In this document: positions 35,927 through 44,622 of the stretch, one piece after another
Numbering within the stretch: position 1 is the stretch's first letter
Layout of the letters: the number at the start of each line of letters is the position of its first letter
NCBI GenBank assembly: GCA_945863035.1
Contig: CAMAZH010000007.1
Span: forward strand, 1 to 64,000
DNA: 64,000 nucleotides
Source of the DNA: Chitinophaga pinensis
Lineage (GTDB): Bacteria; Bacteroidota; Bacteroidia; Bacteroidales; GCA-2748055
Reading direction: 5' to 3'
Position numbers and translations under genes: made by a program
The notes under the pieces: model-generated
Seen by the model: the letters and a program-made list of their open reading frames with translations, nothing else
The model's database searches: none
What the model was told of the DNA's origin: nothing

Positions 35927-36868
35927 ATGATAAAAATTGTCTTCCTGGATGCGAAAACGGTTGGAGAGGTGCCCAACTTCAGGGTACTTGAAAAACAGGG
36001 CACGCTCACAATTTACGAAAAGACCGAGCCTGCCGATATTATTGGCCGCTGTTTGGGTCAGGATGTTATTATTACCAGCAAAGTGCTTCTGAGCCGTGCG
36101 ATCATGAGCCAGCTGCCCGACCTGAAGCTGATCTGCGTGGCGGCAACAGGCTTGAACAACATAGACCTGGACGCTGCCGAGCAGCTGAAAATACAAGTGA
36201 AAAATGTTGCCGGTTACTCTACCGAATCGGTAGCCCAGCTGAGCTTTGCAATGCTTTTATACCTTGTGAACCGAATTCAGTATTACGATGCCTTTGTAAA
36301 ATCGGGAGCCTATGCCAAAAGCGACATATTCACCCACTTCGGACCTCCTTTTTGGGAATTGAATGGCAAGCGACTGGGAATTATAGGTCTGGGCAACATT
36401 GGGCGGAGAGTTGCGCAGATAGCACAGAGCTTTGGCATGGAGGTCGTTTTCTTTTCAACCACGGGAAGGAATAACAATATTAATTACAAACGTTTTGACC
36501 TCGATACCTTGCTAAGCACTTCGGATGTGATAAGTATACATTCACCTCTTAACGATCAGACCCGGGGACTCATTAACTACGAAAAAATACGACTGATGCG
36601 CCCTTGCGCCATTCTTCTGAATACCGGTCGCGGTGGAATTATCGACGAAAGCGATCTCGCACGTGCCCTCAATGAGAACCTTATCGGCGGAGCAGGTATC
36701 GATGTGCTTGAGCAGGAGCCTCCTTCGGCTGACAACCCTTTGTTCAAAATCCAGAACCGTGACAAACTTCTGATTACTCCCCATATCGCATGGACCAGCA
36801 TTGAGGCAAGGCAACGGTTAATCGACAAATTGGCAAGGAACATTGAGGAATTCAGGAAATCAATTTGA
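35927..36868 (+). CDS. D-2-hydroxyacid dehydrogenase (glycerate dehydrogenase type)
   Basis: This 313-residue cytoplasmic NAD-dependent enzyme has GLGNIGRRVA in its Rossmann fold, the catalytic Arg in NTGRGGIIDE, Glu in VLEQEPP and His in ITPHIAW. It most resembles hydroxypyruvate/glycerate dehydrogenases. The start at ATG 35927 gives the canonical N-terminus MIKIVFLDA; an in-frame upstream ATG at 35834 would add an unrelated, non-homologous segment. The stop codon is formed by the first unit of the AT-rich repeat array that follows. Confidence 0.92.
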   Translation: MIKIVFLDAKTVGEVPNFRVLEKQGTLTIYEKTEPADIIGRCLGQDVIITSKVLLSRAIMSQLPDLKLICVAATGLNNIDLDAAEQLKIQVKNVAGYSTESVAQLSFAMLLYLVNRIQYYDAFVKSGAYAKSDIFTHFGPPFWELNGKRLGIIGLGNIGRRVAQIAQSFGMEVVFFSTTGRNNNINYKRFDLDTLLSTSDVISIHSPLNDQTRGLINYEKIRLMRPCAILLNTGRGGIIDESDLARALNENLIGGAGIDVLEQEPPSADNPLFKIQNRDKLLITPHIAWTSIEARQRLIDKLARNIEEFRKSI

Positions 36869-37096
36869 AAATTAGTTAATTGGTTAATTTGAAAATGAGA
36901 TAATTGGTTAATTTGAAAATTGGTTAATTTGAAAAATGGTCAATTAGTTAATTTGAAAATGAGATAATTGGTTAATTTGAAAATTGGTCAATTAGTTAAT
37001 TTGAAAATGTGCTAATTGGTTAATTTTCAAATTATCACATTTTCAAATTACCACATTTTCAAATTGCCTCATTTTCAAATTAACTAATTTTCAAAT
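36861..37096. repeat. AT-rich repeat array with an inverted second half
   Basis: Seven imperfect copies of a TTAATTTGAAAAT unit (period about 16 or 24 nt) are followed from about 37021 by five copies of its reverse complement ATTTTCAAATTA. The whole array can fold into one large AT-rich hairpin. It fills the gap between the convergent dehydrogenase and DUF1080 genes, supplies the stop codon of the first, and could act as a bidirectional terminator. Units differ by linkers such as GAGATAATTGG and GGTCAATTAG. Confidence 0.85.
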
Positions 37097-37103
37097 CAAA
37101 TAA

Positions 37104-37865
37104 TTACATGGGCAGAATACGTATATTTCTGAACCAAACATCATTTCCATGATCCTGAAGTCCGAAATATCCTTCACGGTATTTACCGAAATTCGGGAAA
37201 TCCTTGAATTTGCTGGCTGCAACCATGGCATCCCAATCGGAGGTTCCAAGATGGTATTCAACAACAACTTCCCCGTTCATTTTATGAATTACAGTGCCTT
37301 GATAGACCATTAACTCAACTGTGTTCCATTCGCCAGCGGGCTTTGTGTTTTGAGGCACTGCCGGGATCAGATCATAAAGGGATCCTGCCTGACGGTTACC
37401 GTCTTTTCCCAAAAATGAATCAGGGTGTTTGAGGTTATCGAGTACCTGCATTTCTGTGGCTGATTTCCAGATAGGATCTTCGTTAATAAGTGCGCCGTAA
37501 AAAATACCGCTGTTTCCGCCTTCGGAAATCTTCCACTCGAGTTGAAGTCTGAAATCTTTAAATGGCTTGTTGTAAACGATGTCTCCACCGCCACCGCCAG
37601 CTTCACCTTGTCCTGAGCCCTGGCATTTGAGAGCACCTTCCTCAATTACCCAACCCTGTGCGGGAAAGGCTTCTTTTCCATAGCCAATCCAGCCTTCGGT
37701 ACTGGTACCATCGAACAAAGCTATCCAACCTTCTTCAGCAGGTGGAGCTGTTTCTGTTTGCTCTGCGGCGGCAGTAGCATCAGTCTTTGCTTTGCAGGAT
37801 ACCATTAGCATTCCCGCAAAAAGAACAATAGTTAGAATTGAAAATACTGATTTCAAGTTTTTCAT
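37104..37865 (-). CDS. DUF1080 domain lipoprotein (3-keto-disaccharide hydrolase type)
   Basis: This 253-residue lipoprotein (lipobox MVSC, Cys at about 24) has an acidic, Ala-rich linker and then a concanavalin-like DUF1080 domain (about 45-253). Markers are WIALFDGTSTEGW, SGIFYGA, EMQVLDN, GSLYDLI and the C-terminal GYFGLQDHG with NIRI. Characterised relatives act on 3-keto glycosides. It is periplasmic or surface-located. It is a single gene, convergent with the dehydrogenase and divergent from the TPR gene. With the oxidoreductase at 33537 and the isomerase at 61804 it could form a keto-glycoside route. Confidence 0.9.
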   Translation of the reverse strand: MKNLKSVFSILTIVLFAGMLMVSCKAKTDATAAAEQTETAPPAEEGWIALFDGTSTEGWIGYGKEAFPAQGWVIEEGALKCQGSGQGEAGGGGGDIVYNKPFKDFRLQLEWKISEGGNSGIFYGALINEDPIWKSATEMQVLDNLKHPDSFLGKDGNRQAGSLYDLIPAVPQNTKPAGEWNTVELMVYQGTVIHKMNGEVVVEYHLGTSDWDAMVAASKFKDFPNFGKYREGYFGLQDHGNDVWFRNIRILPM

Positions 37866-38023
37866 GAGATTAAAAAGTTTGTTAATTAATAAATGTAATC
37901 GTGGTTATAGTCCGTAAATTTCAAAAAAAGAATCATAAAAACCAAGCCGCAAACCAAATGAAACCGTATTTTCGTGATAATAAACCATCAGCATGTCCGT
38001 TTGAAATATAAAATTCCCCCGTT

Positions 38024-39406
38024 ATGATTAACAAACTGTTCTCCCAGGTTCTTCTTGCACTGATTGTCTTTTCTGCTGATTGTTTGGCGCAGGACTCCGA
38101 CTCCCTCTTAAAGAAGGCCGAGTTTTATTACCTGAATGAGGAGTATCAGCTTGCAATTCCCCGGTTTACAGAATATATTAACCAGTTCCCCAAGGATTTC
38201 AGGGGATGGCAAACACGCGGAAACTGCTATCGCGAAACAGGGCAAACCATTCTTGCAATTAAAGATTACACTGCCGCCCTTGAATTGAAAAAAAATGACC
38301 CCGGATTGATATACTCTCTGGCAGATGCCTACGACAAAGCCTCGCTGCCGGATTCGTCGTTGCTTTATTACAAGAAGTATGTAAGACTAGAACCCAATCG
38401 CACAGAGGGTCTGACAAAACTCTGTCTGTTGTATATGTACAGTTTTCCGGAGCTCAGCGATTCAGCGATTCACTATGCGGGAAAAGCTGTTAAAAGTGAG
38501 CCGGGAAATCCCATGAACTACAACTATCTTGCCCTGGCCTATTACTCGGCCGACCAATACAAAAGTGCTCTGGAATCGGCACAACGTGGGTTGGCGCTAG
38601 ACAGCAGCATTTCGATACTTAACCGGACAGCGGGAATCGTCAGTTTCTTTCTTCGCGACTACTCCGCTGCCATCAGGTATTTCGATTCCGCCATCGCATC
38701 AAACCCGGAAGAATATATCGTTCTGGATTACAAAATACAAAGCATGCTATTGAAGAACACAAATCCGGAACAAATTAGCTTTCCCGCAGGCGGCTCTATC
38801 TCGTTGGTTGGAATTTCCTCAGAGAATCTTCACAAATCGGAATCCCGGGTTTTCAACAAAAAAAGCAATTACCATTTCGACAAGCTGCTGGAAAAATTTC
38901 GCTCCGCCCCTCTTGGCATGAGCCTTGACGAATTTTTCATGCTTTATATCGGGGCATCCCTGCAGCCAGAATATGCACAAACCTCAAAGCAAACAACGGA
39001 ATCCCCCGGAAAAAATATAAAAAACGATGCTCACACCCTGGAGGAAATGCTTTATGGGAACCCTTACGATTTCCCTCAATATCTTGCCCTGGCGGATTTG
39101 TACCTGGAGCTGGGCGATTATGGGAAATACCTCGAAAACCGTTACAAATATTATGGATTTCTGGAGAGTATTAAGGCGGCCGGGGATGGGCACTCAACAG
39201 AAAAAGCGTATATCGTGACCGACAAGAGCCATGAGTCGAATATCCTTTGGAGCCTGGGCTACAGCGTTAAAAAACAAACTGTTGTGAAAGTCGGAAAACA
39301 GCACTTCGACATCCTGAGTGTTATGGATGAGAACGGTGAGGAAACTCTGGTATATTTCAATATCGATAAGCCTTACGAGGCTATGCTGAAGAAAGGCAAG
39401 AATTAA
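38024..39406 (+). CDS. Exported TPR protein with DUF4919-like C-terminus
   Basis: This 460-residue protein has a signal peptide (cleavage near CLAQ). Residues about 25-240 are tetratricopeptide repeats (PKDFRGWQTRGNCYRETGQ, PGNPMNYNYLALAYYSADQY, SISILNRTAGIVSFF). The C-terminal half (about 280-460) matches the DUF4919 pattern as I know it: FDKLLEKF, LDEFFMLYIGA, a TPR-like NPYDFPQYLALADLYLELGDY, then AAGDGHSTEKAYIV and LVYFNIDKP. The function is unknown; TPRs suggest protein contact. It is transcribed alone, upstream of the tRNA. Confidence 0.8.
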   Translation: MINKLFSQVLLALIVFSADCLAQDSDSLLKKAEFYYLNEEYQLAIPRFTEYINQFPKDFRGWQTRGNCYRETGQTILAIKDYTAALELKKNDPGLIYSLADAYDKASLPDSSLLYYKKYVRLEPNRTEGLTKLCLLYMYSFPELSDSAIHYAGKAVKSEPGNPMNYNYLALAYYSADQYKSALESAQRGLALDSSISILNRTAGIVSFFLRDYSAAIRYFDSAIASNPEEYIVLDYKIQSMLLKNTNPEQISFPAGGSISLVGISSENLHKSESRVFNKKSNYHFDKLLEKFRSAPLGMSLDEFFMLYIGASLQPEYAQTSKQTTESPGKNIKNDAHTLEEMLYGNPYDFPQYLALADLYLELGDYGKYLENRYKYYGFLESIKAAGDGHSTEKAYIVTDKSHESNILWSLGYSVKKQTVVKVGKQHFDILSVMDENGEETLVYFNIDKPYEAMLKKGKN

Positions 39407-39418
39407 GAGTGCAAAAAA

Positions 39419-39449
39419 CTTTCAACTTTATCATTTTTTCTTACCTTTG
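39419..39449 (+). promoter_or_regulatory. Predicted promoter of the tRNA-Arg gene
   Basis: TACCTTTG at 39442-39449 matches the -7 consensus, with a TTTC close to the -33 position about 19 nt upstream. Transcription would start near 39456, giving a leader of about 110 nt before the tRNA at 39567. Confidence 0.5.
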
Positions 39450-39566
39450 CAGCCGAATTTAATGGAAATTAAACCGAAACGCTTGTGAGTTTTGCTAAAT
39501 GCGGCAAGCTTTTCCATTCGATCCCTTTCTCTTCTACCGCCTATGACAGAGAATAGATGACATTTT

Positions 39567-39640
39567 GGTTCCGTAGCTCAGTTGGACAGAGCAACAGCCT
39601 TCTAAGCTGTGGGTCCCGCGTTCGAATCGCGGCGGAATCA
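39567..39640 (+). tRNA. tRNA-Arg (anticodon TCT)
   Basis: This 74-nt cloverleaf has acceptor GGTTCCG paired with CGGAATC (one G-T pair), D stem GCTC/GAGC, anticodon stem ACAGC/GCTGT with loop CTTCTAA (anticodon TCT), variable GGGTC, T stem CCGCG/CGCGG with loop TTCGAAT, and discriminator A. The 3' CCA is not encoded. It decodes AGA. A strong terminator follows 11 nt later, so it is a monocistronic tRNA unit. Confidence 0.97.
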
Positions 39641-39651
39641 CGAAAAACCTC

Positions 39652-39683
39652 AAATCCTGCAAACATCTGCAGGATTTTTTTTT
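39652..39683 (+). terminator. Rho-independent terminator of the tRNA-Arg unit
   Basis: AAATCCTGCA (39652-39661) and TGCAGGATTT (39668-39677) form a perfect 10-bp stem with a 6-nt loop. The T-tract runs to 39683. It is a textbook intrinsic terminator. Confidence 0.92.
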
Positions 39684-39718
39684 GCCACGATTAGAGCTCT
39701 TAAGTTTTCCGTCTCTTC

Positions 39719-39780
39719 TACCACAGAGTTACACGTTGTTTCTTTTTTTACCACTGAGTTACTTTTTTTACCACAGAGCC
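39719..39780. repeat. ACCACAGAG-type short repeats
   Basis: Three copies of TACCACAGAGTTAC or close variants begin at 39719, 39749 and 39769, separated by T-runs. Similar ACCACAGAG strings occur between genes in many environmental genomes; their role is unknown. They lie between the tRNA terminator and the FGE gene. Confidence 0.6.
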
Positions 39781-39856
39781 TCTTGCCTTTTCATCCCCTG
39801 ATGAACAAAATACCGCCAAGAACAGTTTACATTACAATTCAATAATCCCTTCGGCC

Positions 39857-40990
39857 ATGTCTAACCGTTTCATTCATATCCTTATACTTTTTTTGCTTAT
39901 CTCAGCGGCTTGCATAGACAGTTCCCAAAAAAACGCTCAGTACCAAACCACGGCTAAAGACAGCCTGTCGTGTTGCATCTCCCCGTCGGACGCGTCAAAA
40001 TACGCCCTGATGATGCAACAGAGCGCTTCCAATGCGGCTGAAGTTCCCCAAGGAATGGTTTTAATTCCCGGAGGGGTTTTCAGCATGGGAGGACGGGATA
40101 AGAAATTCGCACGTCCCGACGAATTCCCGGTTCATAAAGTAAGTGTGAAAAGCTTTTATATGGATGAGCATGAGGTAACCAACAAGCAATTTGCAGAGTT
40201 CGTTAATGCAACAGGTTATGTAACCCTGGCAGAAATTGATCCTGATTGGGAAGAAATAAAAAAATCGCTGCCTCCGGGTACTCCAAAACCTCCGGCAGGA
40301 GTTCTTGTTGCCGGTTCGATGGAATTCAATCCGCCCGATCATCCGATTCCTCTCGACAACCATATGGCCTGGTGGAAATGGACTGTAGGAGCATCCTGGA
40401 AAACACCGGAGGGACCGGGCAGCAGCATTGAAGGAAAAGAAGAGTATCCGGTGGTACACATTAGCTGGGTTGATGCAAAAGCTTATGCCGACTGGGCAGG
40501 AAAAAGATTGCCAACCGAAGCTGAGTGGGAATACGCCGCCCGGGCAGGCAACGACGACTTTGTTTACCCCTGGGGAAATGAAGGTGTTGACAAGGGTGCA
40601 CCCAAAGCAAATACCTGGCAGGGAAACTTCCCAAACTACAATTCCAACAAGGACGGATTTTATTCCTCGGCACCTGTAAAAAGCTACCCACCTAACAACC
40701 TGGGCTTGTACGATATGGCGGGGAATGTATGGGAATGGTGCAGCGATTGGTTTCACTACGATTATTACTCCACATTCAGTCCGGACGAAATTGCCTATGA
40801 CCCTCAGGGGCCGGATCGAAGTTACGACCCAATGGAACCCATGGCACAGAAGAAAGTAATGCGGGGAGGCTCCTATCTGTGCAACGATTCATATTGTGCA
40901 GGTTACCGAGCTGCCGCAAGGATGAAATCAACTCCCGACTCAGCCACTCCGCATTGCGGATTCCGTTGTGTCAGGGATTTTGTTGAATAA
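39857..40990 (+). CDS. Formylglycine-generating enzyme family lipoprotein (catalytic cysteines intact)
   Basis: This 377-residue lipoprotein (lipobox SAAC) has the full FGE-sulfatase domain (about 55-377). It starts GMVLIPGGVFSMGG and has YMDEHEVTN, VHISWVDAKAYADWAGKRLPTEAEWE, GNVWEWCSDW and the active-site segment RGGSYLCNDSYC, ending FRCVRD. Cys342 and Cys347 correspond to the two catalytic cysteines of true FGE, so it can probably convert a Cys in a sulfatase CxPxR motif to formylglycine. The candidate client is the sulfatase at 54656, whose motif is CSPTR. Its export signal implies modification on the periplasmic side. It overlaps the convergent GH1 gene by 20 bp. Confidence 0.9.
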   Translation: MSNRFIHILILFLLISAACIDSSQKNAQYQTTAKDSLSCCISPSDASKYALMMQQSASNAAEVPQGMVLIPGGVFSMGGRDKKFARPDEFPVHKVSVKSFYMDEHEVTNKQFAEFVNATGYVTLAEIDPDWEEIKKSLPPGTPKPPAGVLVAGSMEFNPPDHPIPLDNHMAWWKWTVGASWKTPEGPGSSIEGKEEYPVVHISWVDAKAYADWAGKRLPTEAEWEYAARAGNDDFVYPWGNEGVDKGAPKANTWQGNFPNYNSNKDGFYSSAPVKSYPPNNLGLYDMAGNVWEWCSDWFHYDYYSTFSPDEIAYDPQGPDRSYDPMEPMAQKKVMRGGSYLCNDSYCAGYRAAARMKSTPDSATPHCGFRCVRDFVE

Positions 40991-42302
40991 AATTGCTGTA
41001 CCAATATCCCGATTCCTTGATAATTCTTTTTTGGGTGGGATAGTCAATGTAAACCAATCCAAACCTCGGCTTATACCCCTCAGCCCATTCGAAATTATCG
41101 GTAAAACTCCACACGAAATACCCGTTTACCTTAACCCCATCTTTTTTGGCGCGAAAAACCTGCTGAATATGCTGGTCTAAATAATGTATTCGTTTTCCAT
41201 CCTCAATTTTGTTGTTACTCAGGACATCCGGGAAAGCCGCACCGTTCTCCGTTACAATAATCTCTTTGAAACTCTTGTATTTACTAAACTTCACCAACAT
41301 CTCATAAATTCCCTCGGGATAAACCTCCCAATTCATATCGGTAGTTTCGACCCCTCTTGATTCGGCAGAAACAATACGTGCCCACAGCAAAGGAATAAAG
41401 GGGGATCGGGAAACCAGTTCGCGGGTATAGTTCTGCACCCCAATAAAATCCATATCAAAGGCCAGTTTTTGCTCATCTCCATCTTTGATATAAGGTTCGA
41501 GCCGCCGAAGCAATTTAAGATCTTTCACCGGATAGCCCAGGCCTGCAAGGGGTTCAACAAAAAGTCGGTTCAGAAGGGCATCTATTCGTTGAGCAGCGGC
41601 GATATCTTTAGAAGATTGGCTATAAGGCATAATATGCGAGGAGGAGAAAGTTGTACCGACCTTACAGTCCTCAACCATTGATCGAACTACCCGGCCTCCT
41701 TCTGCCTGACACATGGCAGCATGATGGGCAGCAGAAAGAAAACTCTTTAGTCCTTTCCGGCCCGGAGCATGCCGGCCCAGAAAGTATCCGACACCAGTAA
41801 AAACCATAGGCTCATTTAATACCATCCATCGTTTTACCCTATCTCCAAAATAAATTGTACAGACCTCTACATAGTCGGCAAACCATTTGATAATTTCCCG
41901 ATTGTTCCATCCCCCTTTCTTTTCGAGCTCGTATGGCAGATCCCAGTGATACAAGGTCACCCAGGGTTCAATGCCAAGTTCCAGGCAGAAATCTATTACG
42001 CGGTTGTAAAAATCAATACCATCGGGATTAATGGCCCCGGTTCCGTTAGGAATAATGCGGCTCCAGGAAATGGAAAACCTGTAGTTGGGAATTTTAAGCC
42101 GCGCCATTATAGATATGTCATGAGTATAATGATGGAAATAATCGCAGGCTGTATCTCCGTTTTGGTCCAGATGGATTTTCCCTTTAGTGTTGGCGAAAAC
42201 ATCCCAGATTGACTTACCTTTTCCTTCCACATCGCACCCACCTTCAATCTGGTAGGCAGCCGAGGATACCCCCCATTTGAAATCCTGTTCAAGATTGCTC
42301 AT
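40971..42302 (-). CDS. GH1 beta-glucosidase
   Basis: This 443-residue cytoplasmic enzyme has the complete GH1 TIM barrel: FKWGVSSAAYQIEGG at the start, YRFSISWSRI, LYHWDLP, acid/base Glu164 in LNEPMVF, nucleophile Glu352 in VTENGAAF, and the aglycone-site WSFTDNFEWAEGY. It hydrolyses beta-glucosides, beta-galactosides or related oligosaccharides. It is the third gene of a minus-strand run after the metallophosphoesterase and glycosyltransferase genes (17-nt gap) and overlaps the FGE gene tail to tail by 20 bp. The sugar specificity is not certain. Confidence 0.93.
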   Translation of the reverse strand: MSNLEQDFKWGVSSAAYQIEGGCDVEGKGKSIWDVFANTKGKIHLDQNGDTACDYFHHYTHDISIMARLKIPNYRFSISWSRIIPNGTGAINPDGIDFYNRVIDFCLELGIEPWVTLYHWDLPYELEKKGGWNNREIIKWFADYVEVCTIYFGDRVKRWMVLNEPMVFTGVGYFLGRHAPGRKGLKSFLSAAHHAAMCQAEGGRVVRSMVEDCKVGTTFSSSHIMPYSQSSKDIAAAQRIDALLNRLFVEPLAGLGYPVKDLKLLRRLEPYIKDGDEQKLAFDMDFIGVQNYTRELVSRSPFIPLLWARIVSAESRGVETTDMNWEVYPEGIYEMLVKFSKYKSFKEIIVTENGAAFPDVLSNNKIEDGKRIHYLDQHIQQVFRAKKDGVKVNGYFVWSFTDNFEWAEGYKPRFGLVYIDYPTQKRIIKESGYWYSNFIQQNP

Positions 42303-42319
42303 TAAAAATTGATTTTTGC

Positions 42320-43402
42320 CTAGAGCTGTTTTGAAATTTTTTTGATGACCTTGTTTCTGAATTTTCTGAGTGAACGGGGAATGCTACCCTGCTTTGGTTC
42401 TCCGGGATTTATTTCGGCCAGGTGATCGTCAAGTAGTTTATTAAGGATCTCTTCCGTTTGGTCGGGAAAATCGGCCTTAATAATCTGTCCTTCTGAAATC
42501 CAGTTTTTAATCCTGTCAAGGTTCTCCTCCTTCAGACTCTTCATAACAGGAACTCCCATTTGCTTCAGGGCAGCAGCATTGCATTGTTGCTCGTATTGAC
42601 CTTTCATGGGAATAACCATTAACTTTTTGCCCATAAAGAGTGCTTCGGCAGGTGTTTCAAAGCCTGCACCACAGAGAATCCCTTCGGAGGTTGCCATGCT
42701 TTCAATAAATGCTTCATTGTCAATAGGAAAAACAAGGATATTATCTTCGCTGTAGCTCTTTTTGCTGTGTTTTGTAAAAACCTGCCAACGGGTGTCTTTA
42801 CATTGCTTCAGAACTTTAATTATCCTTTTATCGTGGTAAGCAGGAAGGTATACTACGTAATGGCCCTTATTCTCAATAACCTGATCTCGTATCTGCTTTC
42901 GGATAACCGGAGGGAAAATATTCCGGTCATAAGCTTTGAAATGAAAGCCATAATGAACGGTTGCCGGAGCATAGTTCATCAGGATGGCTCGCCCCAGCAT
43001 ATCTGTTTTTTTGGGCTGAGGGGCATTCTCATTCAAAACGGCCGACTGGTGGCTTAAGGCAATGCATTTCAGATTCTTAAAATTGCAAGCCCAAGCCGAA
43101 ACCGGTTCAAAGTCATTTATTATAAGATCGTAATTCTCAACCGGAAGCGAGTTAATCTCTGAAAACAAGCCCTTGAGGTTGCTTTTCCGATAGGTTTCAA
43201 GAAAATCGACTCCTCCTTTCTCCCCAAAAATAAAACTCAAACCTTTAAATTTATAACTAATATGAAAGGGTAACTCAACATCTGCCTGGGTGCCACTTAC
43301 CAAAATGTCAACTGTGTGGTTCTTTTGCAACAATGGAATAATATCCCTTGCCCGACTCAGGTGCCCGTTGCCGGTTCCCTGCACTGCATATAGGATCTTC
43401 AT
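42320..43402 (-). CDS. Glycosyltransferase of the MJ1255/VC2487 type (GT-B fold)
   Basis: This 360-residue protein opens with ILYAVQGTGNGHLSRARD, a glycine-rich MurG-like N-terminus, and its C-terminal half has CGAGFETPAEALFMGKK and PMKGQYEQQCNAAAL, the nucleotide-sugar binding region of GT-B enzymes. A basic C-terminal tail (RSLRKFRNKVIKKI) suggests peripheral membrane binding. Its start overlaps the upstream metallophosphoesterase stop by ATGA (43399-43402), indicating translational coupling. A role in glycolipid or surface-glycan synthesis is likely; donor and acceptor are unknown. Confidence 0.85.
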   Translation of the reverse strand: MKILYAVQGTGNGHLSRARDIIPLLQKNHTVDILVSGTQADVELPFHISYKFKGLSFIFGEKGGVDFLETYRKSNLKGLFSEINSLPVENYDLIINDFEPVSAWACNFKNLKCIALSHQSAVLNENAPQPKKTDMLGRAILMNYAPATVHYGFHFKAYDRNIFPPVIRKQIRDQVIENKGHYVVYLPAYHDKRIIKVLKQCKDTRWQVFTKHSKKSYSEDNILVFPIDNEAFIESMATSEGILCGAGFETPAEALFMGKKLMVIPMKGQYEQQCNAAALKQMGVPVMKSLKEENLDRIKNWISEGQIIKADFPDQTEEILNKLLDDHLAEINPGEPKQGSIPRSLRKFRNKVIKKISKQL

Positions 43403-44256
43403 CTTTTCATGCTATTAAATTCCAGCAGCATATTATCAAAAAGTTGGGAATTGTTAAGATCGACTTCATCCTCATCTTTCTGAAACTTCATTTTCAGTTT
43501 GTCGCTCTCTTTGAATTTAAAAATTTTCCATTTCCCCTTTGAGTATTCAAGAGCCGATAAACTTTCCACCCAATCGCCCGAATTCAGATAGGTAATCTTT
43601 CCCTGCTCATTCGATATGGTTCTGATTTCGGGATGGTGAATATGTCCGCAAACAACATAATCGAAATTATTGCTGATTCCAATATCAGCTGCCGTTTGCT
43701 CGAAATCGTTGATGAAGGAGACCGCAAGCTTAACGCTATCCTTTATCTTTTTTGACAGCGACAATTTGCCTTTTCTGAAGATCTTTTCAGATACAAAATT
43801 AAAAAGGCGGTTGATTAGGATCAAGGTATCATAACCTATGGCACCCATTCGGGCCAGCCATTTTGAGTGCTGCATGGTTACATCAAACACATCCCCATGA
43901 AAAACCCATGCCTTTTTACCCTCTGGCAGGTCGAGCACCAGTTTGTTTACGATATGGAGAGAACCCATCTTCAAGCCTTCAAACTTACGGAGCATCTCAT
44001 CGTGGTTACCGGTTACATAATAGGTGGTAACTCCTTTTCCCATCCAACTGAACAGATGTTTCACCACTTTCATGTGGCTTTTAGGCCAGTATTTCTTGCT
44101 GAATTGCCAGATATCAATAATATCCCCGTTAAGAATAACCATTTTTGGTTTGACTCCCTTTAAATATTGGAGCAGCTCTTTTGCATGGCATCCGTATGTG
44201 CCGAGGTGGATATCCGAAAGAACCAGTATATCCAGCTTTCGTCTGTTTTTTCTCAT
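43399..44256 (-). CDS. LpxH-like metallophosphoesterase (UDP-2,3-diacylglucosamine diphosphatase family)
   Basis: This 285-residue cytoplasmic protein has the calcineurin-like motifs in order: LSDIHLG, NGDIIDIW, TGNHDE, VFHGDVFD and CGHIHHPEI. The layout is that of LpxH-type enzymes, but with a C-terminal extension of about 30 charged residues. It is the first gene of the operon with the glycosyltransferase and GH1. The coupling to a glycosyltransferase fits a lipid-linked glycan role, though it may be a paralogue rather than the essential lipid A enzyme. Confidence 0.82.
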   Translation of the reverse strand: MRKNRRKLDILVLSDIHLGTYGCHAKELLQYLKGVKPKMVILNGDIIDIWQFSKKYWPKSHMKVVKHLFSWMGKGVTTYYVTGNHDEMLRKFEGLKMGSLHIVNKLVLDLPEGKKAWVFHGDVFDVTMQHSKWLARMGAIGYDTLILINRLFNFVSEKIFRKGKLSLSKKIKDSVKLAVSFINDFEQTAADIGISNNFDYVVCGHIHHPEIRTISNEQGKITYLNSGDWVESLSALEYSKGKWKIFKFKESDKLKMKFQKDEDEVDLNNSQLFDNMLLEFNSMKR

Positions 44257-44622
44257 TCTGACGAATTAATGTTTTAGGGTTGGGTAGAAATCCACGAAAA
44301 GAGATACAAGCAAAAATGAAACATAAACTTCTGTCCGGCAGAGGAATTTTGCGAATCCATTTTTTAGGAGAGAAAACTTTCTGGAGTGCTTACCCTTTCT
44401 GAAAAAGTATGCTTTCTTAAATTGATGAGGATGATTCGATGTCATAATAATAAGTTTTCCAAAACTACCCCCATCTTATAAACTGAACATGAACCAGGTG
44501 TTACTAAATTGTTAATCCTCAAAGTAATGGGTTCGCGGCTAAATTTGTTGGTAAATCAATTGAGATATCCTTTCAGGTATTTTCAAAATGCGTAAATTTG
44601 AATACCAAAATCCCGGACTTGC
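44257..44622. other. Divergent intergenic region upstream of the antiporter
   Basis: These 366 nt separate the metallophosphoesterase and antiporter starts. On the plus strand TTTC (44571-44574) and TAAATTTG (44593-44600), 18 nt apart, form a near-consensus promoter ending 22 nt before the antiporter ATG; a second TAAATTTG lies at 44540-44547. On the minus strand TAGTTTTG (44460-44467) is a -7 match for the phosphoesterase operon, which would have a leader of about 200 nt. No small gene or strong fold was recognised. Confidence 0.5.

Noticed and set aside
36861-37096. Repeat array considered as a CRISPR
   Set aside because: Units are short, AT-rich, imperfect and vary in period (16 or 24 nt), the second half is inverted, spacers are not unique 30-40 nt sequences and no cas gene is present.
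40061-40756. 231-codon open frame on the minus strand
   Set aside because: It is antisense to the FGE-family gene, which has complete motifs; the antisense product is low-complexity and Cys-rich without a fold.
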